Shown piece after piece: positions 13,201-25,560 of a stretch of DNA of 64,000 bases. The notes below the pieces were generated by a model. It made no database searches and was not told the origin of the DNA. It was given only the letters and a program-made list of their open reading frames with translations. Position numbers and translations under genes: made by a program. Source of the DNA: Apteryx mantelli (taxonomy: Eukaryota; Chordata; Aves; Apterygiformes; Apterygidae); contig NC_089982.1 of NCBI RefSeq assembly GCF_036417845.1, positions 60,897,684-60,961,683 on the forward strand, in the 5' to 3' direction. Within the stretch, counting starts at the first letter, position 1, and every line of letters begins with the position of its first letter.

Positions 13201-16200
13201 TTCACACCCATGGCTAGCCCACAAGAGAACTGCTCACCAGAAGCATATCAAATTCATTCAGTGCACTCAGGCAGCAAGATAAATCAGAATGAATTGATGA
13301 GGCTAAGCAAAAGGATATTGGTGTCATAAAAATTAAGAGCTTATCACTATTCTTCCTAGAATTACACAGAATATTATAGACAGAATAGGCATCTCTAGTG
13401 CTGAAGTCAGATGAAGACCATGAGAGACCAATACATGTTCTTAACGTGCTCTTCATCATATAAGAGATCCAAGGCCAGTAAGCAATGTATTAGGAAAGAA
13501 ACAGATGTGAGAGCACACCCCCCAATCAGAGTTCTTCCTTTTACCTGCTTATCAGCAACAAAACAACATGCATAAGGAAATAAAGTCTCTCCATGCAGCC
13601 TGGACCACTGCCAGGACAAACTAAGCTACCAGTTCAAAATAGAAGTGACTCCTGATTTTAATTACAGGAGGAATGCTTGCACATTAGCTTAAAACTAGAG
13701 TTCCCGAACCATAATGCACAAGGTAGTTACTTGACTGCCGAGCACCAGAGGAGTGAGAGAAATGGTCACTAAAGCACCAAGTGTCCCCAAAATGCTAAGT
13801 ATTCTCCTCTAACTGCACATAGGCCACCGGTACTGACAAGAGCTGCTGTTGCCCCCTTCAGAGAAGAATAGGTGGCCAGGCTGGAAGGACGCCATCTGCA
13901 CCATCAGCACAAACCAGCAGAGAGAAAACACTGGCACCGGTGCCATCACCACCACTCTTGCAAGAATTCCCTTCTCAGGACCATGCTGCCCAAGAGAACC
14001 AAGTTTAGAAGCTACAGAAAATCATCTTCAAGGAGTGAACAACACAAATACGCTTAGAAAATCCTTCTTATGGACTTCACCAATTGTTCAAGGAATGTAT
14101 ACAGAGCCCAAAGCACAAATATGGTATCTGTGGTGCCCCAAGAACAAGCAATGCTGAAAGAAGTCTGCTTTTAAGGTTTTGGCTTGAAAAATATTTGGGG
14201 GGACGGAGAGGGAAGAAGGGGTAGAAAAAAGAAGAGTATTTATGGTAAATCTTTACTTTTTGCCCACTCAGCAATTAAGCTAAAATTCCAAAAGATTAAG
14301 GACGCAGGGCAAGCTAAAATTTTTAAGCACTACAGAATTACTGGTTTTATGGGTCTGCCAAATGACTGCACACTCCAGGCAGAGCATTCTGGCTGCAGAA
14401 AGCCTTTAATGCCAATGAATAACTGTTACCAGGAATAATGTCAGCAGAACAGCTGTCAAGGTGAAATGCTGTTCAAGTTTGCTGGAGGAACAACTGCCTG
14501 GAGTTGGAAAGTGATACATTCAGCCCAACTGCAATACAAAGAGCAGGAGCTGAGGTGTCGGTTTAACTAACACCTGCCACCAGCACCTTCCACCTTAAAA
14601 ATGGGAGTATGAAGGAGGCAGACTGAAGCAGCAAAGGAAACCAGCAACTATTCTCTTCAGAAACACAGTAGTGTTAACTCTGGAACAAATTTGAGAGTTA
14701 TCTCAAGTCTTCTCCAAACAGAAGATGTGAAAAGTCAGTACATATCTGTACTCAGTACTTCTCCCTTTCCATTGAGGTGGGAAGGGATATTAAATGCCAG
14801 CATAAAAGAACAGTTAAGAAAATAAACAAACTCACAGAAATTATGTAACAGAGAAGCTCTATTAGGCTCTGCTTAGCCTTGCTGAAGGCAGGTCTGCAGC
14901 AGACTTGCTACCATGTACTTCCAGTACAAGGAGATACATTTCTCCTGCATCACCATCAGGTCTGGCACCCTGACTCCAACCCGGTCTCCCCAGAAAAAAA
15001 AGGGGAGTGGGTTGGAAAAGCCTGATCTAGATTATACTCTCTGAAGTGCTAATCTGTTACAGCTTGTGTCTTTTGATGCTCTTTATCCAGCCTCTGCGCT
15101 TGTCCTCATCTCCTCCTTTCACTCAACTAAATCTCTTAAATTTGTTTTCTCTGCATCAGATTTGGACTGGCTTGTAAAATGGTGAAACAGGATAAGGTTC
15201 ATTTCAAATGCATTCACCAGAAGCTCAAGGCATAGCAGCTGTGCTGAGCCAAGGCCTCACTTGCTTCGTTGAGCTCCTAGATGCAGCCCAGGAAATAAGG
15301 GAGACTGAAATTCTTATATAAGAAATACATTCTGGTTCCTGTGACAGTGCTTCAAGTGGCAACACAGCATTTCAGTCCTTCAAGCAGCACGAAAAGGAAG
15401 GCCCATGCAGAAACCCAGGAATGAGCTTATATGAAAAAAACCTTGAAGCTATATGCACTAAAGCATATGAAAATACAGGGAGGCTGGATGACCAACTACA
15501 CACAAATTATTCAAGTAAGCTTGAGATAGCCATTTTCCCACATAAATATTTGTTGTTTAAAGCACCTGGGACACACAGGATACAGACAGCTGGCAGCATC
15601 CATGTGACAAAGATGCATCAAGCACCTTTGGCCACCTCATCTGCTCTGTATTAACAGATGGATTACTGGGCAGTCATGACCTCTTGGTAGCTTACAGAAA
15701 ACAAAATCCCCTGACCTTCCCTGCACAAACAGCAAGTAAAATGCCCAGAGTGTTCTGGCCAACCGAAAGTCCCATATGAAGTCAGATGGGCTGATGATGA
15801 GAAAGAAACAGGCGGTCTGCATTATGAGCAAGAAGGAAGTTGCAGTTCTGTTTCTCAGTTCTATTAGTCTGAATAATGTCACTGCACTAGGAAAAAGCTA
15901 GTTACCACATTCTAGAAATTCCCAAATACGCTCTTCCCCTCCAACAGCCTTGTTAGACTTCTGGCAGGAGGAAATCACAGTTCTGAGGAGCAGGATAAGT
16001 GCACAACATGCCTCAAACCTTTCTTGCTCTTTATACAGCAGTTTCCTGTAGCACTATAGGGCTAATACAATTTAATACAGTTTGAGACTGCACCATTTCC
16101 AAAAAGTTTGCTCTGGATTTGATTTATTTCAAGGCCCTTAATGTGGGAAGTTGAAAAGTAGTTTCCATCACAAAATTCTAAATTGAAAAAGAAAATCCAC

Positions 16201-18178
16201 TATGGCACTTCAGAATTAAGCACTCCACTGAAAAACTAGCAAGTATTGGGGGGAAAAAAAAAACACACAAATACCAGATCTGCTTTTAACCAGAATGTGC
16301 ACTCAAGACACTTTTGGCTGAAATCCAAACATAAAAGTAAAAAAATAAAACTTACATAGCAGTACCACAGCAAAGAGACTAGCAAACTACAATGAATGGA
16401 AATTAATGGATAAAATCCCGCAGCACTGGTAGACAAGTTCTTTACTAAATCTTACTGGAATGTCCTCTCAGAGCTACCCATATGAATTTTCATTAAGTTA
16501 TCCAACAGCTATCCACAATGGTTTTGCTTACTTTCTCGCCTGAAGCCACTCACAAGAAGCAAAATGATGGGAATAAAGTAACAAAGCACTTACTACCAAG
16601 ATGCATTTCTAAATGAAAATAAGGATGTTTTAGTTTAGCACACTCTGAAAGTCTCAAGCACTAACTGCAGTGCACCCTTCGCACACGGAGCTGCAATAAA
16701 CCCAGCTCAATGTGCATCTTTGAAGAGCACCAACACCAAGTGAACCTCTGCAAATCTACTTGGTGACTGCATCCTGGGAGAAATAATCACCAAAAAAGAT
16801 AAGTGGGGGAGGTGAAATTACTTTGTAAAGCTACTTGTGACTAACTCAAGCTTCACCTGTTTTATTTTTAACACCCTGCTCCCTTTACGCTTACCTCCTC
16901 GGGGGAATGTCTGAACTCCTCAGCTGTGCTGTGCCAATCTAAGGCGCTCTGGATGCCAGCAACCACTACGCCACAGCCGCCACCTCCAGTTTAAGAAGTG
17001 GCCTGCATGCCCAGACCCTTCAGAGGCTAAAATGTAACATTCCCTGTGGCCAGTACCTCTGATGGGCAGAATATTGCTCTTGACAGACAGCACCTGACAG
17101 TCCAGCATACTTGGCAGAGCAAGAAGATGGACAGAGTGGCACTGATCGCAGAGAGGCAGAAAATACGGCCCCAGCAAGACCGAAGATCTGCATGTTCATA
17201 ATTAAAACGTTTTGAGGGTATTTTTGCTTCTCTTTAGAAAAGCCAAGCTGTTTCTAACAAAAGATCATTTGAGTCGCTTGAAGTTTGTTGATTTATTACT
17301 TTTTTCATGTTATTCCAAAACTGAAGGCCCCCTTGTCCAATTAAAAATTATTTTGGGGAGGAGTAGGATGTTAAGCTTGCATTTTATATCATTTCTTCCA
17401 ACTCAGGAGAGAGTCACCTTTATGATTCACCAATTCTGACATTTTCTTTTTCCTGCTGTTAGTGACATTTTCCTGGGAAACAGTTTGTTTTCTTGGCTAT
17501 CTGTAATTAATCCCAGCACTGGCACAAGATACACACTGCACGTGCATGCTCCCAAATCAGGACCCTCCCCTGCCCAAACCACAAGTTTAAAACCCATCAG
17601 AATCAGAAAAACAATAAACAGAAAAATATTTTTACATTTGCTGACACTTTTTCTGTTTAGATTACATATTTACAATTATGCTTCTGGACTTGAGGAATAT
17701 TTTAGAAGTTCTCTATTGCAAAGCCTGACATATGGAAGCCCATCGAAATAAAGCACAACAGTTGCATGGAAACAAAGATACACTGAGCGACTAAGGAATT
17801 CAGCACTAAACTCCTGAGACACTGGCATCCCTGCCAACGGCAGGCTGACAGAGACAAGCCAGTTTCCTCACTCCTCCCTCCCCGTCCAGAAATCCAGGCA
17901 GAAAATGCTCTCTGCCAAGTAGCAGACTTTAGCTAACATATCATGGCTCCTTTTTTAATTAGACAAAAATTGGAAAATAGAAGAAAATTTTAACAAATGC
18001 AAGCAACTGATGATAGTTAAAACAAGGAATTATCCAAGAAAATTGAAGGTGGGGGGGAAAGAACTTCAGCGCTTTTCCCCAGATATTTAGGCTTTCATTC
18101 TCTGACAGAAGAGTGCAGAAAAATCTGTTATTTAGGACACTGCAAGATCAGTCGAGTAGAAAGTTGGAAGAAGTGGGT

Positions 18179-18206
18179 TTTGTTTGTTTTTTGTTGTTGT
18201 TGTTGG
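18179..18206 (+). repeat. TTTG/TTG simple repeat
   Basis: T-rich stretch with TTTG units passing into (TTG)n. No associated element recognised. Confidence 0.85.
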
Positions 18207-19142
18207 GGGAAGGTGCCCAATACACATATATTTCAGGTGTAAAACATGCATAACCTTGATATTCAAGAACTTACAGCATTAGAGTTATTAGTTCAGCAGT
18301 TTCCCAGAACACTTGCGCTCATCTAAAAACTGAAGTGGTAGGTTACGGATTTGGGGGCTGTGCTACATTTCTTTTAAGACATTTTGGAAAGACCTCTAAA
18401 TTCCTGTAAATTTCATGGAAAACAATGCTTGCAACCTAAAACACCAGGAAGGGGTTTTAATCTCTGCCCCATGTCCTCTGTAGTCTTGCAGCCATTCTGC
18501 TCCCATATGAAATCAGTTATTTATGGGCATCAGCCTTCTGTTGCATAAAAGTAAAACTGTGCTTCTCAAGTCGGAGCAAAGGTTACAATTAATTGTGCCA
18601 GTCTGTGGCCTGCTGTAGAAACACAAATTAATCTCCGAGTTTCTTGGTCTTCTGGTTTTAGCGGAAAGGACATTTGAGGCTTTTTTCTTCAACTTTGCCA
18701 CTTTGGAAATAGAGAGTTCCAATACTGAAAGATGCACTTGCACTTTTTTAGTTTGAGTCACAGCATCTCCTTCCAAGAGTCCCCACATACCAACCTCTGT
18801 AAGGGATTTCTCATGATGGTGCACTATCAAGTATTATCAATACCTTATGTCAAAGCCATTGACTTGCATTTTTGTTGAAAGCATCAGATCTAAAAAGTTA
18901 TTTAAGAACCCTTGTGTATTAATCCCTCATATAGATTTCAGCCCCTTACTGTTGTGGAGAAAAACTTGAACCACCACAATGTACAGTCTGATGAACAGAA
19001 GGAAGGTTAAAGTCTAATAAACTTTAAAATGATATGTTAATCAAGCCAGATATTTGACTGCTCACAGTTGCAATACTGTACCAACATCTATGGGAAAGGA
19101 AATACAATAGGGAAAATATTTACAGTCTCGGGATGCAGATTC

Positions 19143-19166
19143 CTTTTTTCTTTTTTTTTTTTTTCC
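19143..19166 (+). repeat. Poly(T) tract
   Basis: Near-pure T run followed by CCCCCAG. It resembles a polypyrimidine tract with an AG on the plus strand, but no exon or family-like reading follows it. Confidence 0.85.
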
Positions 19167-20398
19167 CCCAGCACACTGAATATGTGCAGCCAGTTTCCCT
19201 GCAGCTTGTGGATAGCCAGAGGGCTGGGACTCTTCTGAAGCCCAAAGAAAGGTCAGATGAAGGTGGTGAGATTTTTGAGGTTGGAATAGTAGAGGGAAAA
19301 GGCCCAGCAGAGGTTTTTTCCTTTCATGCTGTTCCTGAAATCCATTATAGGATCACATAATGGAAAAATCCTTGTCTTATTTCCAGCATGGAGCAGTGAG
19401 AAATATCTAGGAAGGAGAGATTAATGGAAAGCATTTCCTTCTTACCTTACTCATTCAACTGCACAAAGAGGAACTAAATAATTGCTTCCCTCTCCCTTCA
19501 CCACGCTGCTCCTGAGCCTGTGAAGCTCTCTATGCATCAGTGACAACCACGCTATAGCCAACAAGCCATAGCAGCATTATTTTTCAAAATCTTAGCTTGT
19601 CAAAGTTGCTTTCAAAATCAAGCTGTCTTTGGCATGAGATCTCAAGCACAAGAAACTGTCAGAGCAGGGTTTCTCTTCAAATGGCCAAATAAGTCTGGGG
19701 TTTTTCACCTTTTTCCCACCAAAAAAAAGAAGGCACTAGACCATTTTAAGTCAATGTCAGAACTCAGTTCTGATATCAAAATTAATTCTATCATTATGCT
19801 AGCTATCCTGCTAAGTTAAGGATTACTAGCAGTGATCATTATATGTACATATATATATATCAAAAAACTATTTAACAATATTAAGCAAGTTATGCTAGAA
19901 CGAAACAGAGTGACTATAAAGCTAGAGGACTGTTATAATGAAATACTATCATGAACTATCACAGAACTATTTAAGGACTTAACATCTGAATTCTCAAGAA
20001 TTAAGCTTGCACATCTTTTCCTCAAGGCCCAGAAAGCAAGAGGAATCATTTCAATTCTCTATTGGTCAATTAAAGTGGTACATAGTGATTTAAAAAAAGA
20101 CCTCATCAAACCAAGGCAATCAATCATATTTACTGTTTTCTAAAATAAAATGGGTTGTTTATTAAAAACAGTTATATTGAAAACTGAAAACATTTTACAC
20201 TGACTTGAAGAGTTATTACAAAGGAAACTGTAGCATATCCTGAAAATGTCTCTTATAAGCCACAGGAGTTCTGCATTCATATAGAAAACAATCTTGTTCA
20301 TGTAAACAGGCTCCTGAGCACTACAATAATAAGTAATCAATAAAGTAGCATTAAGAAAAAAACAATTTCAGTTATATTCATTCACCTATCTTCAAGAA

Positions 20399-21180
20399 GT
20401 CATAGATTCACAGAATAATTCTGGCAGGAAGGGACCTCAGGATTCCTCTACTCCAACCTCCTGTGCAAAGCAGGGTCAGCTGTGGGGTCAGACTAGGCTG
20501 CTTCAAACTTTGTCCAGTCGGGCACAAAAACTTCCAAGGATGGCGATTCCCCAGCCTCTCTGGCCAACCTGCATCAATACTTGACCATCCTTATGGTGAA
20601 GAATTTTCAGTACGCCAGGTCAGGACCTCCCCTGTTTTAGTTTATGATCAGTCTCTCACCTTCTGGCCACACACCTCAACAACCTCCTCGTAGAGGGAGG
20701 GGGTAACAGCTAGGGGTGCTGTTAAGTATCCCTGAAGCTGTCAGTTCACCAAGCTGGACAAATCTTGCTCCCTCAGCCTCTCCTTACAGGAGAAGTGCTC
20801 CAGCCCCAACCATCTCGCTCCAGCTTATCGATATCATTCATGTACCAGCAGGCCCAAAACTGGATCAAATATTTCAGATGCAGTCTAGCAAGTACCAAGT
20901 AAAGGAAAATAACCACTTCTGTCAGTCTACTGGCTATGCTCCTGTTAATACTGCCCAGAATAACTATGAGTGCTAGCCTTCACTGCTGCGAGGACACACT
21001 GCTGACTGATGCTTAGTCGGTTGTCCACCAGGTCCCCCCAAGTCCTTTTCAGCAGAACTGCTCCCCAGGCACTCACTCCCCACCCTGTACTGCTGCAAGC
21101 GGTAATATGGCCCAGGTTCAGGGCTTTGTATTTATCCTTGTCAACCTTCAAAAGTCCTACAAATTGCAGCTGAATTAGAA
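20399..21180 (-). mobile_element. CR1 LINE, 5'-truncated, about 780 bp
   Basis: On the minus strand it ends in ATTCTGTGAATCTATGA, the typical CR1 3' end with its 8-bp repeat. Upstream on that strand are the CR1 landmarks of the reverse transcriptase tail and 3' UTR (for example GAACCTGGGCCATATTACC and GAGGTCCCTTCCTGCCAGAA). It is truncated at its 5' end and carries many substitutions and small gaps, so it is an inactive old copy inside LIMCH1 intron 1, in the same orientation as the gene. Confidence 0.93.
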
Positions 21181-23430
21181 GACTGCTAAAATTTGGAGGG
21201 CTGACTTTTGGAGGAACCTCTTCACTAGGATTCTCATCTTTGCTGTGAAGCACCAGAGCTGGCATTGCTAGATTATGCCATCTGTAGAGGGAAGTACACT
21301 CATTCTGTTTATAAAATAAATTCCAGTAATAGGGTAGCTCTTCATTTCAAGCCAGAGAGTATTCTATTTCTTCAAGAACCTTTCTTACAAGCCTTTCTGC
21401 CTCTAGGACACACTGCAGTCCTTTTAACCTGGCAAAATTCTTAACACAGTTAGGAGAAGTTTCAGCTATTAATTTTGATGTCATGTTACTAGTACCATAG
21501 TAGCACTGCTGTAGTCATCATGATCTAAGGGACTGAGTAAGGCAAGGCAAGACAGTACTTTTTTTATTTTTTAATGATGTAGTGCAGGGAGAAGGAAGGA
21601 AAACTTAGATCTTCAGGGTCTGCATGCTAGACCGTTCACACTTTCCACCTATGCAGCTGCATCAACTGCCCTATTAAATGACACTTTCACTCCTACAAAT
21701 TTTGCTTTTTCTGTAACATTGTTCTAAAACTGTTCTTGTTGAGATATTTACAGAGAACCAATATGCAAAATTGTTCATCCATGGATGAAAAGTTTCTAGA
21801 CTGGTAGCTTTTCTAAATAAAAGATAATACAATTTTTATAACCCATTGTGAAATAACATTTCTTAGATCAGCCAACACATTTTAGAAGCTAAAAACAATT
21901 TTGTTCTATTGATCAGCTATTTATCCTCGTTACTTGGGAAACATTCCACCTTCATTTCTAGAGGACAAATACTTTCTTTAAAAAAATGCAGTTACCACTA
22001 GCAGAACAAGTGGAATGAGGTTAAATAGCCATGTTCAACTGGTCTTCAACACCAATTGCATAATAATGACATTCCATACACTGGTGTTAAGGGCAGATCC
22101 TTTTCTTATTTCAAAATTTTAGTAATGAAAAGAGAAATTAATTCAGGTTCAAGACAATTAACAATTCAGTCTTGCACTTCCTGACATTATCCCTTTATCA
22201 ATAGTATCGTTGTTCTGTTTATTCCCACCCACACTCACCCTCATGCCAAGGGCTACTTGTAACATGGCTTAAACTGATCTCATGACAAGAGAATTGGGCC
22301 CATGTATACAGGAGAGGAGGTCGGCTGCCAAGCAACTGGGAAAAAATTTTCTAGAAGGTGATAGCCTGAATACGGGGATCAGAGAGTTTGGGCAGGTTTT
22401 CCTACCCTCTTTAAATCAATTTGGCTTTCATTCCACTGAATGACTAATTTAGCCAGAATGAGGAGCATCCCATCTACTTTGTCTGCAGTCATAAAATACT
22501 GCCTAGGAGGAGATATAGAGATAAAAATAAGGGAGAACTCTTCTCCAAGTCCAGTACAAATTAACTACACAACAAAGTTATTCTCAATTCACATCCACCA
22601 GAAGTCAGCCACAAATCTTTTGACTCTTTATGGCTGCTTTATAGACACTGTGGAAAGGATGCACCTGGCCTAGCTTTAGTTGTCCACAGATCAGGCAACT
22701 TGTCTAAGCTATTTGCATAGGTTTCTTCTAGTCTGAGGAACTAGGGTGGAGAGGACACTCCACCTCTCCTGTCATGAAGGGAGAGTTGTGACTAGTGTAG
22801 ACTCATCACCTAGAAAGTTAAATGCCTAAAGTCAGGTAAGATGAATCCTACCCTATCCACCAAAACTCTCTTCCAGAGCTCAAGGGCATGGTCCAGAGCC
22901 TACTGAGGTAACTGGGAATCTCTGCTCCACTCGCTCAGTGGATTTGGAGTCATGTGTAGCACCCTTCCTGCAGGCTGGACCCTCCCCACCGTGAGCAGAT
23001 GCATTCCTGGCACAAAGTTCCACCACAAAACAACTACCATAATAGATTAACAGGTCAAGCACTACTGGCCTAGATAAACACACTTGTTCACTCCAGTAAG
23101 TCCATTCCCAATACATTATGTAAAGTATATGGTAAGACGCTCTTCCAGTAAAAGAAAAAAGGAAGGCTAGACACTAAGGAATCTGAACTGCAGGCACTGC
23201 TTGGTGGTTAATTCAAGAGCCAACCAAGTTTCCTCTGATATTTGATTAATATCATGTAGTCTTAAAGCTTTGTGTACCCCCCTACACTTGAATGATTTTA
23301 TTCAAATACACTCATAGGCAGCTCAACTGGCTTCTCTGGAATTGCCTACTGTAGAAAATATTTGTTGTATTTGATCTATTCTTATCCAAGCAACAGTGAG
23401 ACTGCAGTGGCACCCCAAGGTCCCAGTCTG

Positions 23431-23515
23431 GTTCAAGGCTCCACTGTTCTAGGAACAGTACCAATGCCCAGAGGGACTCAATTCCCTACACAAGGATGTA
23501 AAGTCTGCTTCAAAG
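23431..23515 (+). repeat. Ancient amniote repeat fragment (low confidence)
   Basis: GGCTCCACTGTTCTAGG and the following ACAGTACCAAT resemble a common interspersed sauropsid/amniote repeat with a core like GGCCCCATTGTGCTAGGC followed by CTGTACAAAC. The likeness is from memory and partial. Confidence 0.35.
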
Positions 23516-25409
23516 CAAGGTAAAAGTAGATGTCTACACATAACAGGATATAAAAACACTCCTGAAGGATACAGGTTAGTGACGTACTCAGCAAATTAGT
23601 TAGCTTAACCAATACTTTCTATAAAAGCAGCTGCATCTCTAATGTCTCTCAAAGTCAGGGCACTCCATTCAGTGTCATACCATATTTTGAAGGTCACATA
23701 AACAAACTTCACTGTTCCTCAAGTTCCAGACCTCTACAGCAGATTTTTCAGTAAAGTCCCTTCAGCAATTAGAAAAGATTTTGTCAATGAACTACTTCCA
23801 TCTCCTTTTAAATTACATTTTTTGCAGTGGGAACCATAAGCCTCAGCTCTCCAGCACTTCATCCCCACCAGGGAGAGACATGCTATAGAAGTTTTGTTTC
23901 CAGACCCCTGACACAAGACAGTCACATGAAGTCCATTTGTCTGAGTCACTGTCCTGGTTTTATACCCCTGGTGCCATTTCACAGATACGGCAGTGCAGAA
24001 GTGACACGCCTATAGTGCTGTATGATGTGACACATCCAGAAGCACTAAGTAATACATCTGGCCCCATCTCTCCTGCTAACAGCACCGCCGCTGTTACCAA
24101 CTTAGATTTCAGTTTTGAAGGTCAGCAGAGTTTTAACAGAGATAAATGTTTTGCTAGGAAAAAAAGAAAAACACCCAACAACCCCTCTGACTGGCATATT
24201 TCTCCTTAACAAAAAGAATTGTCTAAGAGAATACAGGTGGTAGAAAAGTGGAGGACTTATTAGAAATTATTGCTTTTTAGCCTCTTGAAGGAACAGCAAA
24301 GACAAATACTGAACATAGGGGGAAGAGAAAATGTGACTTGTTTATTATTACCATACAACTTTAAAGGAAGCATTTTTATCAGCTGGCAAAGTTTCTAAGG
24401 AATACAAGTCTATGGAAAAGACATCCCTAATTGAACCATGTCTCAACAAGGAGGATATAGCATAACAATGAGGCAAGGCTAGGAGGTGTGATTCTGAGAT
24501 AACAATACCCTTAGGAGTTACACTAGTATTAAATGCAACTTTATTACTCCTATGAATCTTTGAGGCAAGAATAACTCTGTTGATACAGATGATCTTTCAA
24601 CCATCCATTATTCTAGTTTAAACACACATGCTAGGGAGCCTTGACATTTTAAGATTACAGGACATTAGATTAAATGAGCCTTTTTATTTTGCTGTAGTAA
24701 CCCATTATACTTCACAAGGCTGATACAATCTTTCAGTGAAACTGAGATGAAGTAATTGAAATGAGATACTGCACCTTTAATAATGTAGATTGATGTAGCG
24801 GTCTCACAGGGTTTTTCATTTGGTGCCTTTATTTTGGGTCTTCTGAGTGCTACTAATACGGTTCATTTTATTATTAAGACAGCATTCTCTACTGAAATAG
24901 CACATGCCAAGCTAAACTAAAATAATAGAACTGGTTTACTGTTACACAGAGGGAAGCATGGCTGATATTCATGCAAAATTTACTACATGAGCATGGCCGA
25001 ACTCTGGTTTCCTACAGCAAGTGACTCAGTTGAATCAGAAAGTCCATAAAATTCCAAAATCCCATCTTCTGCAATAAAGAGACCACATCAAATCTATCAT
25101 CATTTGAAATACTCTCCCAAAACACACAAACTGTTAAAAACATAAGCAGCCTTTACAGCAAGAATCAGAGCCCCGGCCCTTTTTTCCGCTCAGGTGAACC
25201 CCTCAGCACTACCAGTTCAGAGCTCCTGGTTCAGGAGACAGAGGGAGAAAGATCCCCTACAAGGATCCACCCAAACTTGTGTGCATATTAGATTCCCCTA
25301 CTCTGTAGGGTCCAGATTAAAGTAATTCTGGCCGAGAAAAAAGAAAACATCTGACACCCAGGAGCCCTGCTCTGGTGAAAGGTTAAGCACCTAAGAGATA
25401 CAGAAGGAC

Positions 25410-25501
25410 TTCTGAGACCTCTGGACCAAGGGAAGGGAACTACCTCAGTCCTTCTGAGACCTCTGGACCAAGGGAAGGGAACTACCTCAGTCCTTCTGAG
25501 A
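25410..25501 (+). repeat. 42-bp perfect tandem duplication plus partial third copy
   Basis: Units at 25410-25451 and 25452-25493 are identical, and eight bases of a third copy follow. Each starts TTCTGAGACCTCTGGACC and ends CTACCTCAGTCC. Exact identity points to a recent duplication. Confidence 0.97.
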
Positions 25502-25504
25502 TCT

Positions 25505-25560
25505 AGACATTCACCATTTTGTGTCTTAGCTCCCCATCCGTAAAAGGAAGACTGTTTCCC
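25505..25560 (+). repeat. Possible MIR fragment
   Basis: GTGTCTTAGCTCCCCATC followed by CGTAAAAGGAAG resembles the MIR segment CTCAGTTTCCCCATCTGTAAAATGGG. Short and diverged, so weak. Confidence 0.3.

Noticed and set aside
19143..19172. Polypyrimidine tract followed by CAG resembling a 3' splice site on the plus strand
   Set aside because: The following sequence shows no recognisable coding exon and the gene here runs on the minus strand.
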